A stretch of DNA of 64,000 bases. Source: Mycolicibacterium aichiense (GTDB lineage: Bacteria > Actinomycetota > Actinomycetes > Mycobacteriales > Mycobacteriaceae). Position 1 is the first letter of the stretch; every line of letters starts with the position of its first letter. The translations under genes and the position numbers were made by a program. The notes under the pieces are model-generated. The model saw nothing but the letters and a program-made list of their open reading frames with translations, searched no databases and was not told where the DNA came from. The stretch lies in assembly GCF_010726245.1 (NCBI RefSeq), contig NZ_AP022561.1, positions 2,170,001 to 2,234,000 of the forward strand. Direction: 5' to 3'. Shown piece after piece: positions 36,266 to 44,047 of the stretch.

Positions 36266-36661
36266 ATGACACCGCAACACTCACTACGAGACGGCGTGCG
36301 CATCTTCAACAAGCACGTTCTGAACCCGGCTATGGTGCATCTGGCGGGTCGTAAACACTGGTATGCCAGTGCCATTCGACATACCGGCCGGATCACGGGG
36401 AAGAGCTATGTCACCCCGGTGGTGGCCGATCCGGTGGCGGGCGGATTCATCATTCCGCTGCCCTACGGCACCGGCGTCGACTGGCTGCGCAACGTGCTCG
36501 CAGCGGGCCGGGCGACGATCACCTCCGGCGGCCGGACCTATGACGTCGGGTCGCCGAAAGTCATCGACGCGGCATCGGCCGCACCGAAGCTGTCGGCCCG
36601 ACACCGGCGGACGTTCCATCGCTTCGGCATCGCCGACTTCCTCCAGGTCACGGTGGAGTGA
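36266..36661 (+). CDS. Deazaflavin (F420)-dependent nitroreductase-family protein
   Basis: A 131-residue single-domain split-barrel protein of the Ddn/DUF385 family. Seen: IFNKHVLNPAMVHLAG, IRHTGRITGKSYVTPV and VDWLRNVLAAGRATI, the usual family blocks for F420 binding. Ddn-type proteins reduce quinones or nitro compounds with reduced F420; Rv3547 (Ddn) activates pretomanid. It follows the Tgs1-like gene by 21 bases with AGGGAGG before its ATG, so it should share that gene's DosR-linked promoter. Confidence 0.85.
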   Translation: MTPQHSLRDGVRIFNKHVLNPAMVHLAGRKHWYASAIRHTGRITGKSYVTPVVADPVAGGFIIPLPYGTGVDWLRNVLAAGRATITSGGRTYDVGSPKVIDAASAAPKLSARHRRTFHRFGIADFLQVTVE

Positions 36662-36693
36662 GCGAACGATTGTGGACTATCGCACCGTGGCAG

Positions 36694-36707
36694 GTGACTT
36701 TCGGCCG
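36694..36707 (+). promoter_or_regulatory. DosR-box-like site
   Basis: GTGACTTTCGGCCG matches the DosR core at 10 of 14 positions, 64 bases before the small helical protein gene at 36772. Confidence 0.5.
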
Positions 36708-36771
36708 GTACGGGCTCCTGGCAATCGCAATAGTGTTGTCTTGCAGTCCCATTAGGCAAGGAGTTCGTACC

Positions 36772-37053
36772 ATGACCGAAACCGGCAAGCAGACCACCGT
36801 TGAGGCACCTGATCTCACCGACGAATTGCGCGAGTCGGCCAAAGCGGGTCAGCACGCGGCTGGGCAGGCGCTGCGCAAGTTCCGTGACGCAGTGGACGAT
36901 GCGATTCCGGAATCCGTTGCGCCCCTGCGTGACAAGATCGTGCAAGCTGCACTGGATTTGGCTGATGACCTCGTTTCTGCCCAGTACAAGTTTCACCGCA
37001 GTCTGCTCAACACGGCAGATCGCGCACTGACCAAGTCTGACACCGACGACTGA
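36772..37053 (+). CDS. Small helical hypothetical protein in the DosR island
   Basis: A 93-residue hydrophilic protein predicted to be mostly alpha-helical, with heptad-like spacing in residues 15-80 (DELRESAKAGQHAAGQAL, then LRDKIVQAALDLADDLVSAQ). The layout recalls phasin-like or coiled-coil proteins, but I recognise no named family. A very good ribosome site (AAGGAG) sits eight bases before ATG 36772, and a DosR-like box is 64 bases upstream. Given the neighbouring TAG-synthase gene, a lipid-body coat role is possible but is only an inference. Confidence 0.7.
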   Translation: MTETGKQTTVEAPDLTDELRESAKAGQHAAGQALRKFRDAVDDAIPESVAPLRDKIVQAALDLADDLVSAQYKFHRSLLNTADRALTKSDTDD

Positions 37054-37081
37054 CGGACGCTGCGGGCCGATCGTCAGGGTG

Positions 37082-37726
37082 TCACGGTGCGTCCTGGCGC
37101 GGGGCGGGCTGGCTCTCCGCGCGATGTTTGACCCCGCGCAGGATGGCCCGCGTCACGAAGGCTTTTGCCGGCGCGATGAGTTCGGCGCCCACCACGGCTC
37201 CCGGCTGTCGCAACGGGACCCGGGTGCGGATGAGCAGCCGGGTGCCGTCGTCGCCATGCCGCGCGAGGTTCAGCGACCACACGGCGTCCCAGAAGCTGTC
37301 GCCGCCTCCCGTCCTCAAGACGATCGACCGACCCTCCTCGATCTCGACGACCGTCATCACGATGCCGTCGTCGAAGCCGAGCCATCCTCGGGGCGCGAGA
37401 CGAACGGTGTCTCCCTGGGCGAGGTGTTGCCATTCGGGGTGGATCCGATCGGCGTCGTGGTAGTCCAGCCCGGTCAACGCGTGCAGTTTTTCGTATGCGT
37501 ACAGACCTGCCCGATCCTGACCGATCTGGACAAGCCACGGCCACACGGCCTCCGGCGGCCTGCTGATCGTGATTCCTTCGGTGGTCACCACGGCGGGTTG
37601 ACCGATCAGCCTGTCGCCGGGTAGCGGCATCGCGCACTCGGCTTTCGTGGTGCCCCAGTTTCGGAAGAACTGTCTGGCCGCGAGGAGTATTGCGGCAGTC
37701 GCGCCCAGTCGAGCCATCGCTGTCAT
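37082..37726 (-). CDS. SRPBCC-family protein
   Basis: A 214-residue protein. After an N-terminal hydrophobic segment (residues 5-25) it shows the SRPBCC pattern: TTEGITISRPPEAVWPWLVQIGQ, YHDADRIHPEW, GDTVRLAPRGWLGFDDGIVMTVVEIE and a C-terminal helix APAKAFVTRAILRGVK. These proteins bind small hydrophobic ligands. The ligand is unknown. It converges on the small helical gene and is divergent from the DevS-like kinase. A DosR-like sequence lies only 12 bases before its ATG. Confidence 0.75.
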   Translation of the reverse strand: MTAMARLGATAAILLAARQFFRNWGTTKAECAMPLPGDRLIGQPAVVTTEGITISRPPEAVWPWLVQIGQDRAGLYAYEKLHALTGLDYHDADRIHPEWQHLAQGDTVRLAPRGWLGFDDGIVMTVVEIEEGRSIVLRTGGGDSFWDAVWSLNLARHGDDGTRLLIRTRVPLRQPGAVVGAELIAPAKAFVTRAILRGVKHRAESQPAPRQDAP

Positions 37727-37738
37727 GGTTCAACTCTG

Positions 37739-37752
37739 GGGCGTGGAGTCCC
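37739..37752 (-). promoter_or_regulatory. DosR-box-like site close to a start codon
   Basis: GGGCGTGGAGTCCC (plus strand) matches the DosR core at 10 of 14 positions, with a perfect AGTCCC half. It is only 12 bases from the SRPBCC start, too close for a normal activator site, but it may serve the divergent DevS-like kinase 335 bases away. Moderate to low confidence. Confidence 0.4.
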
Positions 37753-38086
37753 AGCGGGGTAGGGCCGGTGGACCCCGATATGTCGTGTGGGCATCGACGA
37801 ACGGCCTGGCCACCTGGGACTTCAGGCTCTCGTGCCGGGCCGGCCCAGGCTCGAGAATGATCAGATCGCCTGTCGCGCAACAGGATCGCCGATCGACGAT
37901 CGCGATCGATCGCATCGGCCCCGACGGCTCGGCGTTGCTCAGACCCTTTCAGCAACGATCACGCCCTGGGCCGCCGTCGACGCCGGTGCAGGCATTTTGC
38001 TGAAAGTGGTGGGCGGTCACCCTTTCACGAGCAAGATCGGACTGTCACAATGCGGGGGATGCAGTCGGGAAGCGCAGGGAACGGGT
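37753..38086. other. Leader/intergenic stretch before the DevS-like kinase
   Basis: About 330 bases between the SRPBCC gene and the kinase. The kinase frame stays open through it, but the translation (Pro/Arg/Thr-rich, no domain) does not resemble DosS/DosT N-termini. I see no second gene and no clear promoter, only a weak DosR-like half-site near 37770. Confidence 0.4.
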
Positions 38087-39802
38087 TTGATCAGCGAAGG
38101 TAGACCCGGGGCGCAGTTCGGTCGGGAGCGCTCCGGGGACGTTCGCCGCATCCACGACCAGCTCGACGAGCTGGCCGCCGACCGCGACCAGATGGGGCTG
38201 CTGCTGCAGCTGGCGATCGAGATCAGCTCTGACCTCGAGCTGGAGCCGACCCTGCACCGAATCATCAGTGCCGCGCTGACCCTGACCGGGGCCCGCTACG
38301 GGGCCATCGGCGTGTGGGGTCCCGACGGCTTGTTGACCTCGTTCGTCCACGACGGGATGGACGAGCGCACCGTTGATCGGATCGGCCACCTCCCGGTGGG
38401 CAAGGGACTCCTCGGGGCGCTGCGGGAACGAACGGATCTGTTACGGCTCGATGATCTGACCCAACACTCGGCCTCGGCGGGGTTCCCGGACGGGCACCCC
38501 CCGATGCGCGCTTTCCTGGGGATTCCGATCCGAATTCGCGATGACAAGGCGTTCGGCAGTCTGTACGTCGCAGACGACCGCCCCGGGCGCACGTTCAGCG
38601 AGTCGGACGAGGTCACCGGGCGTGCGCTGGCGTCGGTGGCTGCGGTCGCCATCGACAACGCCCAGCTGTTCGACGCGACCCGCATTGCGGCGTTGTGGAC
38701 GAGCGCAAGTCGGGAGATCACAGCTGCCGTGCTGTCCGATGGGCAGCCTTTCCTTCGGCCGTTGCAGCTCATCGCTGCGCGGGCGTGCGAACTCACCGAG
38801 GCCGAGCAGGCCATCGTGCTCTTTCCCGACGATGCGGACCAGCCTGACGACGAGGTGGACACGCTCGTGGTCTCAGCGGCGGTCGGTCGATACGCAGACG
38901 ATGTTCTCGGCCAGCGGGTGGCGGTCGACGGATCGACCAGCGGCTCGGTCTTCCGCTCCGGCGAGCCGGTGATCACCGAGACGTTCCGCAAGCCGATCCA
39001 GTCGTTCACCGACATCGGTGAGCGCCCGGCGATCGTCGTGCCGTTGTGGGCCGACGGCCACAGCCTCGGGGTGCTCGTGGTCGCCCGCAACGTCAACGCT
39101 CCACGGTTCGGCGCCAAAGATCTAGACCTGGTGCGGGATTTCGCCGGCCACGCAGCTATCGCCCTGACGATTGCTCGCGCGCGGCGGTATACAGCCGAGC
39201 TCGCCCTGCTGACCGACCGGGAGCGCATCGCGCACGACCTCCACGACCAGGTGATTCAGCGGGTATTCGCCGTCGGGCTGGATCTCCAGGGCGTCATCGC
39301 TCGGGTCAGGGACCCAGAGTTGACGCAACGCCTCTCGCGCTCGGTCGACGAACTGCAGGCGGTCATCACCGAGATCCGCTCGACCATCTTCAATCTCCAG
39401 CATCCTGTCGATTCGACAGGAGGCCTGGCCGCCCACATCCACAACGTCTTCGAGCAGCTGACGAACAATCGCGACGTCGCCGCCACGCTGAACCTCAGTG
39501 GCCCACTGAGCATCGTCAGCCCCGATCTCGCCGCCCACGCCGAAGCGGTGGTCACCGAAGCCCTGAGCAACGCGGTCCGGCACTCCGGCGCGGAGGAGAT
39601 CTCGGTGAGCGTCGCCGTCGGTGACGACCTGACCATCGTGGTCACCGACAACGGCTGCGGGATCCCCGCGGACAACCGGCGCAGCAGCGGCCTGCGTAAC
39701 CTCGCCCGCCGTGCGGAGTCGGCAGGCGGGGTTTTCACCGTGTCCGAGGGGGATGCCGGTGGCACAAAGCTGGTGTGGAAAGCTCCGCTCACCGCGGAAT
39801 GA
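38087..39802 (+). CDS. devS: DevS/DosT-like GAF sensor histidine kinase
   Basis: A 571-residue cytoplasmic kinase with two GAF domains (about 45-190 and 215-365), a HisKA_3 dimerisation domain with HDLHDQVIQRVFAVG (phospho-His386) and an HATPase domain with EALSNAVRHSGA, DNGCGIP and GLRNLARRAESAGG. Length and order match DosS (578 aa) and DosT (573 aa). His137 lies in FPDGHPPMRAFLGIPIRIR, the block that holds the haem ligand in DosS, so haem sensing of O2, NO or CO is plausible. I chose TTG 38087 after AGGGAA because it gives the family length; an ATG is not available nearby in frame. It is 13 kb from devR. Confidence 0.85.
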   Translation: MISEGRPGAQFGRERSGDVRRIHDQLDELAADRDQMGLLLQLAIEISSDLELEPTLHRIISAALTLTGARYGAIGVWGPDGLLTSFVHDGMDERTVDRIGHLPVGKGLLGALRERTDLLRLDDLTQHSASAGFPDGHPPMRAFLGIPIRIRDDKAFGSLYVADDRPGRTFSESDEVTGRALASVAAVAIDNAQLFDATRIAALWTSASREITAAVLSDGQPFLRPLQLIAARACELTEAEQAIVLFPDDADQPDDEVDTLVVSAAVGRYADDVLGQRVAVDGSTSGSVFRSGEPVITETFRKPIQSFTDIGERPAIVVPLWADGHSLGVLVVARNVNAPRFGAKDLDLVRDFAGHAAIALTIARARRYTAELALLTDRERIAHDLHDQVIQRVFAVGLDLQGVIARVRDPELTQRLSRSVDELQAVITEIRSTIFNLQHPVDSTGGLAAHIHNVFEQLTNNRDVAATLNLSGPLSIVSPDLAAHAEAVVTEALSNAVRHSGAEEISVSVAVGDDLTIVVTDNGCGIPADNRRSSGLRNLARRAESAGGVFTVSEGDAGGTKLVWKAPLTAE

Positions 39803-39857
39803 TCGATCGTCCAGTTATTGTGCAGGACAATCGATTTCAGTGTATCGAAGGCGGCGC

Positions 39858-40592
39858 TCAGGACTCTTTGGTTGGCGCGATCGCGGCGAGCATCTCGGCG
39901 ATGTCGGCTTCGGCGCGGCCCCTGTCGAAGCCGAGCCGGTGCAGTGTGCCGCCGTCCTCCTCGGCATCGGCCAGCGCGAGGAGCATGTGTTCGGTGCCGA
40001 TGTAGTTGTGGCCCAGGCGAAGTGCTTCGCGGAAGGTCAGTTCCAAGGCCTTGCGGGCACCGGCGTCGAACGGGATCAATGCCGGTACCTCGGCCACCTG
40101 CGGCGGTAGCGTGACGGCCGCGCGCACGGCTTCCGGGGTGATCTGCTGGGCGCGCAACAGGGGAGTGGCCAGCGCGGCCGGATCGGTGAGCAAGCCCAGC
40201 AGCAGGTGGTCCTGGGTGATCTCGGCATTGCCGGACCCGTGCGCCGCGTTCTGGGCGGCGACGACGGCACCGCGGGCCCGCGGGGTGAACCGGGCGAAGC
40301 CCTGGGCGGGGTCCAGATCGGCGGCGTCGAGATTGGTCATCTTGGGCACGAAGCGCTTCTGTGCCGCCTGTTTGGTGACCCCCATGCTTTTGCCGATGTC
40401 GGTCCATGAGGCGCCCGACCGGCGGGCCTGATCGACGAAATGCCCGATCAGGTGGTCGGCCAGGTCACCGAGGGCCTCCGCGGTCAGCACCGCGTCGGCA
40501 AGCTGATCAAGGGCGTCGGTGTGGACCTTCTTGATGCCGTCGATGAGGTCGTCGAGCCGGATCGGGTAGGCGATGCGAGGCGGTTCTTCCAT
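39858..40592 (-). CDS. Clp N-domain protein with N-terminal helix-turn-helix
   Basis: A 244-residue protein. Residues about 25-85 hold an HTH-like segment (ASWTDIGKSMGVTKQAAQKRF); residues 100-240 contain two Clp N repeats (FTPRARGAVVAAQNAAHGSG...LLLGLLTDPAA and FDAGARKALELTFREALRLG...HMLLALADAEEDGG), the fold that in ClpC/ClpA receives substrates and adaptors. There is no ATPase part. It may be a transcription factor whose Clp N domain senses misfolded or tagged protein, or that feeds it to ClpC. Two perfect palindromes abut its start codon, which suggests autorepression. Confidence 0.82.
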   Translation of the reverse strand: MEEPPRIAYPIRLDDLIDGIKKVHTDALDQLADAVLTAEALGDLADHLIGHFVDQARRSGASWTDIGKSMGVTKQAAQKRFVPKMTNLDAADLDPAQGFARFTPRARGAVVAAQNAAHGSGNAEITQDHLLLGLLTDPAALATPLLRAQQITPEAVRAAVTLPPQVAEVPALIPFDAGARKALELTFREALRLGHNYIGTEHMLLALADAEEDGGTLHRLGFDRGRAEADIAEMLAAIAPTKES

Positions 40593-40593
40593 G

Positions 40594-40612
40594 CGTCAAC
40601 CGTAGGTTGACG
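40594..40612. promoter_or_regulatory. Operator palindrome 1 (CGTCAAC-N5-GTTGACG)
   Basis: CGTCAACCGTAGGTTGACG has perfect 7-base arms. It begins one base from the ATG of the Clp N/HTH gene, and a second copy follows 9 bases later. Autorepression by the adjacent HTH protein is inferred. Confidence 0.7.
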
Positions 40613-40621
40613 ATTCTCCTT

Positions 40622-40640
40622 CGTCAACCGTGAGTTGACG
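40622..40640. promoter_or_regulatory. Operator palindrome 2 (CGTCAAC-N5-GTTGACG)
   Basis: CGTCAACCGTGAGTTGACG, same arms as palindrome 1, centre-to-centre distance 28 bases. It also lies 34 bases before the divergent SRPBCC gene, so both genes could be controlled. Confidence 0.7.
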
Positions 40641-40673
40641 GTTTGCCTCCGGTGGAGCGGGTACTCGCCCAGC

Positions 40674-41132
40674 ATGCCAACGAGCGTTACGCGTGACATC
40701 GACGCGCCACGGGAACGAGTCTGGGAAGTACTGGCCGACGGGTGGACCTACTCGCAATGGGTGGTCGGTAACAGCCGGATGCGGGCGGTTGACGCCGACT
40801 GGCCGGCGCCGGGCACCCGGATCCTGCACTCGATCGGCGTGTGGCCTGCGGTCATCGACGACGAGACTGTGGTGCTGCGCTGCACGCCACAGGAGGAACT
40901 GGTACTGCTGGCCCGGCTCGGTCCTGCCGGGGCAGCGCGAATCACACTGCGGCTCAGCGATATCGAGGGCGGCTGCCGACTTGAGATGGCAGAGGTGGCA
41001 GTCGAGGGGCCGATGAGATTCGTGCCGGACCGGTTACAGCTCGCCGGGTTCTGGCCCCGCAACCGCGAATCCACCTGGCGGCTTGCGCACCTCGCGGCGG
41101 ATCGCGAGCCTGCCGAATTCGACCAGAACTAG
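40674..41132 (+). CDS. SRPBCC-family protein
   Basis: A 152-residue soluble START-like protein: SVTRDIDAPRERVWEVLADG, WAVIDDETVVLRCTPQEELVLLARL-like sheet and a C-terminal WRLAHLAADRE helix. It is a polyketide-cyclase/dehydrase-type SRPBCC with unknown ligand. ATG 40674 is preceded by GGAG at some distance. It is divergent from the Clp N/HTH gene and shares the two-palindrome control region; the FadD15 gene follows 54 bases later. Confidence 0.78.
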   Translation: MPTSVTRDIDAPRERVWEVLADGWTYSQWVVGNSRMRAVDADWPAPGTRILHSIGVWPAVIDDETVVLRCTPQEELVLLARLGPAGAARITLRLSDIEGGCRLEMAEVAVEGPMRFVPDRLQLAGFWPRNRESTWRLAHLAADREPAEFDQN

Positions 41133-41186
41133 CCCCGGGCTGCCCGATTTCGCCACGGGCGGCGCGCCGCGACATAAACTCGCGCC

Positions 41187-43025
41187 ATGGCAGGCCCGCG
41201 CAAGTCCGACGAGCGGCCCGACGTGAGCAAAATCGACAACCGGGCGCCGTCGGTGCCGCGGATGTTTCTGGATCGCGTCGCGGCCACCCCCAACGCTGAG
41301 GCGTTCCGTTATCCCGATAACGACGGGTGGACCAGTGTCACCTGGGCGCAGGTCGGTGAACGCGTCGAGCTGATCGCCGCGGGGCTGATCGCCCTCGGCA
41401 TCAATCCCGAGGACCGGGTGGCACTGGCGGCCGGCACCCGCTATGAGTGGGTGGTCGTCGACTTCGGCATTCTGTCCGCGGGCGCGGCCACGACGACGGT
41501 CTATCCGAGTACGAACGCCGAGGACACCGCGTTCATCGTCGCCAACTCCGGCAGCCGCGTTGTGGTAGCGGAGAACCAGTCTCAGGTCGACAAGCTGACC
41601 GCCAACCGCGCGGATCTGCCCGCCGTCGAGAAGGTGGTGATCATCGACGGCACGAGCGACGACGACTGGGTGATCACCCTCGACGAGCTCGAGCAGCTGG
41701 GCAAACAACTACTGGCCGACAATCCGACCGCGGTGACCGAGCGGATCGACGCGATCCCGCCCGAGCAGCTGGCCACCCTGATCTACACCTCCGGAACCAC
41801 CGGGAAGCCGAAAGGCGTGCGCCTGCACCACGAGGCATGGACCTACACCGCCGCTGCGCTCGATTCACTGCAGGTGTTGTCCGACAAGGACCTCAACTAT
41901 CTGTGGCTTCCGCTGGCGCACTCGTTCGGCAAGGTGATGCTGGCCATGCCGCTGGTGATGGGTTTCCCCACCGTCATTGACGGCCGGGTGGACAAAATCG
42001 TCGAGAACCTGGCGATCATCAAGCCGACGTTCATGGGCGCGGTACCGCGGATCTTCGAGAAGGTGCACGGCCGGATCACCGAGACGATGGCCGAAGAGGG
42101 TGGCGTCAAGAAACGGCTCTTCGACTGGGCCAGCGATGTGGGTCTGCAGGTTTCGCGTGCCCGGCAGGCCGGGCACCGGGTCGGACCGCTGCTGGCGTTG
42201 CAACACAAACTCGCCGACAAGCTGGTGTTCAACACGATCCGGCAGCGTTTCGGTGGGCGCCTACGGTTCTTCATCTCCGGATCTGCGGCACTGGACCGCG
42301 ACATCGCGCAGTGGTTCGACGCCGTCGGGGCCATTGTGCTGGAGGGCTACGGGCTGACCGAGACGTCCGCGGCGTCCTCGCTGAATCGTCTGCATGCCTA
42401 CCGGTTTGGGACGGTGGGCTGGACGTTGCCCTACACCGATGTGAAGATCGCCTCCGACGGTGAGGTGCTGCTCAAGGGGCCGGGTGTGATGAGCGGCTAC
42501 CACGACCTGCCCGAGGCGACCGCAGAGGCCATCGACCCCGACGGCTGGTTCCATACCGGCGACATCGGTGAGCTCGACGCCGAGGGTTATCTGCGGATCA
42601 CCGACCGCAAGAAGGACATGTTCAAGACGTCGCAGGGCAAATATGTTGCGCCCTCGGCGATTTCGGCGGCGTTCAAGGGTATCTGCCCATTCGCCAGCGA
42701 GATCATCATCTACGGCGAGGGCAAGCCGTACTGCGTCGCACTGGTGAGTCTCGATGCGGAGGCCATCAGGGAGTGGGCGGATCGCAACGGCATGGAAGGC
42801 AAGTCCTTCGAGGAAGTCGCCCGTGACGAGAAGACCAGGGAAATGGTCGAGGGGTACGTGGAAACCCTCAACAAGCACCTGAACCGGTGGGAACAGGTCA
42901 AACGCTTCGCCATTATTGATCGCGAACTAACGGTCGAGGCAGGCGATTTGACGCCCAGCCTGAAGCTCAAGCGCAAGGCGGTCGTGGAGAACTTCCACGA
43001 CAACATCGACGAGCTATACGGCTGA
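41187..43025 (+). CDS. fadD15: Long-chain fatty acid-CoA ligase (FadD15-like)
   Basis: A 612-residue AMP-forming acyl-CoA synthetase that activates fatty acids with ATP and CoA. Seen: the P-loop LIYTSGTTGKPKGV, the adenine motif YGLTETSA, GWFHTGDIGELD and the catalytic Lys region near the C-terminus (LTPSLKLKRKAVVENF). Length and motifs fit M. tuberculosis FadD15 (Rv2187, 600 aa). GTG and secreted-protein genes follow at once, with two bases between stop and the next start. A housekeeping lipid role is likely. Confidence 0.88.
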   Translation: MAGPRKSDERPDVSKIDNRAPSVPRMFLDRVAATPNAEAFRYPDNDGWTSVTWAQVGERVELIAAGLIALGINPEDRVALAAGTRYEWVVVDFGILSAGAATTTVYPSTNAEDTAFIVANSGSRVVVAENQSQVDKLTANRADLPAVEKVVIIDGTSDDDWVITLDELEQLGKQLLADNPTAVTERIDAIPPEQLATLIYTSGTTGKPKGVRLHHEAWTYTAAALDSLQVLSDKDLNYLWLPLAHSFGKVMLAMPLVMGFPTVIDGRVDKIVENLAIIKPTFMGAVPRIFEKVHGRITETMAEEGGVKKRLFDWASDVGLQVSRARQAGHRVGPLLALQHKLADKLVFNTIRQRFGGRLRFFISGSAALDRDIAQWFDAVGAIVLEGYGLTETSAASSLNRLHAYRFGTVGWTLPYTDVKIASDGEVLLKGPGVMSGYHDLPEATAEAIDPDGWFHTGDIGELDAEGYLRITDRKKDMFKTSQGKYVAPSAISAAFKGICPFASEIIIYGEGKPYCVALVSLDAEAIREWADRNGMEGKSFEEVARDEKTREMVEGYVETLNKHLNRWEQVKRFAIIDRELTVEAGDLTPSLKLKRKAVVENFHDNIDELYG

Positions 43026-43027
43026 CC

Positions 43028-43519
43028 GTGTGGCGCTGCGGCGTGATGCTGGCCGCCACGGCCGCGTTGACGGTCGGCGTGGCGCCCGCGCGGGCTGACA
43101 CTCCGGCACCGCAGGCCGGCGCGCTGTGTCCGGCTGAGCTGGCCGACGTGATGACCCGGCTGCCGGAGGTCGGTGATTTTCTCGTCTGCCAGGCGTCGGG
43201 CACGTGGGTCCCGGTGCTCGGCCCATTCGACCCGGCCAGTCGCTGGCTGAGCTACGGCGCCGGAATCACCCTGCACGGTCAGGGATTCCGTAACCCCAAC
43301 CTGCGCTCGGGGCAGTGGACCGCGGCGCCGCTGGCCCCTTCCGCGGTGTGCAGCGCCGATCAGGTGACCGTGATCGGTCCGGGAGAACTTGCGCCCGTGG
43401 TGCATTCGCCCGGTGAGGCGGGCCAACCTCTGCACTTGGAGGTGTTACCGAAGCTGTTCACCATCACGATGAACGGTGATTGTCTGTGGTCCGAGGATCT
43501 GCCGCCGGGGCTGAGGTAG
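43028..43519 (+). CDS. Secreted hypothetical protein
   Basis: A 163-residue protein with an N-terminal signal peptide (hydrophobic core in residues 6-20, cleavage probably after PARA near residue 23). The mature part has four cysteines (ALCPAEL, LVCQASG, AVCSADQ, GDCLWSE), which could form two disulphides. I do not recognise the family. The GTG start is two bases after the FadD15 stop, so the gene is likely co-transcribed with it. Confidence 0.7.
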   Translation: MWRCGVMLAATAALTVGVAPARADTPAPQAGALCPAELADVMTRLPEVGDFLVCQASGTWVPVLGPFDPASRWLSYGAGITLHGQGFRNPNLRSGQWTAAPLAPSAVCSADQVTVIGPGELAPVVHSPGEAGQPLHLEVLPKLFTITMNGDCLWSEDLPPGLR

Positions 43520-43523
43520 GTCC

Positions 43524-43817
43524 ATGTTTCGGCTGACGGTGCAGGACGTGTTCGCCATCAAGGGCCGTGGACTGGTCGCCACAGGCCGCGTGGAGCTGGG
43601 TCAGGTCTCGGCTGGTGACGAGATACGGATCAACGACGCTCGCACGGTTCGAGTCGACGCGATCGAGAGCTTTCGCAAGACGGTGAACGAGGCGGTGACC
43701 GGCGATAACGTCGGGCTGCTGTTCTCCGGGCTCGGCCGCAGTGATCTCTCACCGGGCGATGTGCTCACCATCGGGGCGGCCGGCGCGGCCTCGGACGGCG
43801 TCGACGTTCGCTTGTAG
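43524..43817 (+). CDS. Free-standing EF-Tu domain 2-like protein
   Basis: A 97-residue protein that looks like only the second (beta-barrel) domain of translation factors of the EF-Tu type: MFRLTVQDVFAIKGRGLVATGRVELGQVSAGDEIRIND, then GDNVGLLFSGL and LSPGDVLT. In EF-Tu this domain binds the aminoacyl-tRNA end; there is no GTPase domain here. Function is unknown. It follows a secreted-protein gene by four bases on the same strand. The lack of linker or frameshift signs suggests a real stand-alone gene, not a fragment. Confidence 0.78.
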   Translation: MFRLTVQDVFAIKGRGLVATGRVELGQVSAGDEIRINDARTVRVDAIESFRKTVNEAVTGDNVGLLFSGLGRSDLSPGDVLTIGAAGAASDGVDVRL

Positions 43818-43826
43818 GGGCCAAGT

Positions 43827-43894
43827 GGTCCCCAGGGGCGGGGGGCCGGTGGCCCAAGGGGGTGGCCACTTCGTGTAGCCCACCCCTGGAGACC
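43827..43894. repeat. Large imperfect inverted repeat
   Basis: Two 16-base arms (43827-43842 and 43879-43894) pair at 14 of 16 positions; the 36-base loop contains more GGCC repeats (GGCCGGTGGCCC). It begins 10 bases after the EF-Tu-domain gene stop. It could end the fadD15 transcript or be a dispersed palindromic element; no T-run follows. The remaining ~150 bases to 44047 show nothing I can name. Confidence 0.5.
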
Positions 43895-44047
43895 CGCTTG
43901 TGACGGTCGGACTGCGGTGTGATTGCGCTACCGGGCCCCGACCGGTCGGCTGTGTTCTCAACCTCGTCAGAAATGTACGACACCGGCGGTGGTCGGCGTC
44001 CGAGATCGACAGAAATATTGACGATTCAGTAAGAGTGTGGTCGGGCG

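Noticed and set aside
37787..38086. 100-residue N-terminal extension of the DevS-like kinase
   Set aside because: It does not resemble DosS/DosT and would exceed the family length; it overlaps a likely promoter region.
39817..39831. ATTGT-GCAGG-ACAAT inverted repeat between the DevS-like and Clp N genes
   Set aside because: Short arms in a convergent gap; not long or GC-rich enough to call a terminator, and no promoter is expected here.
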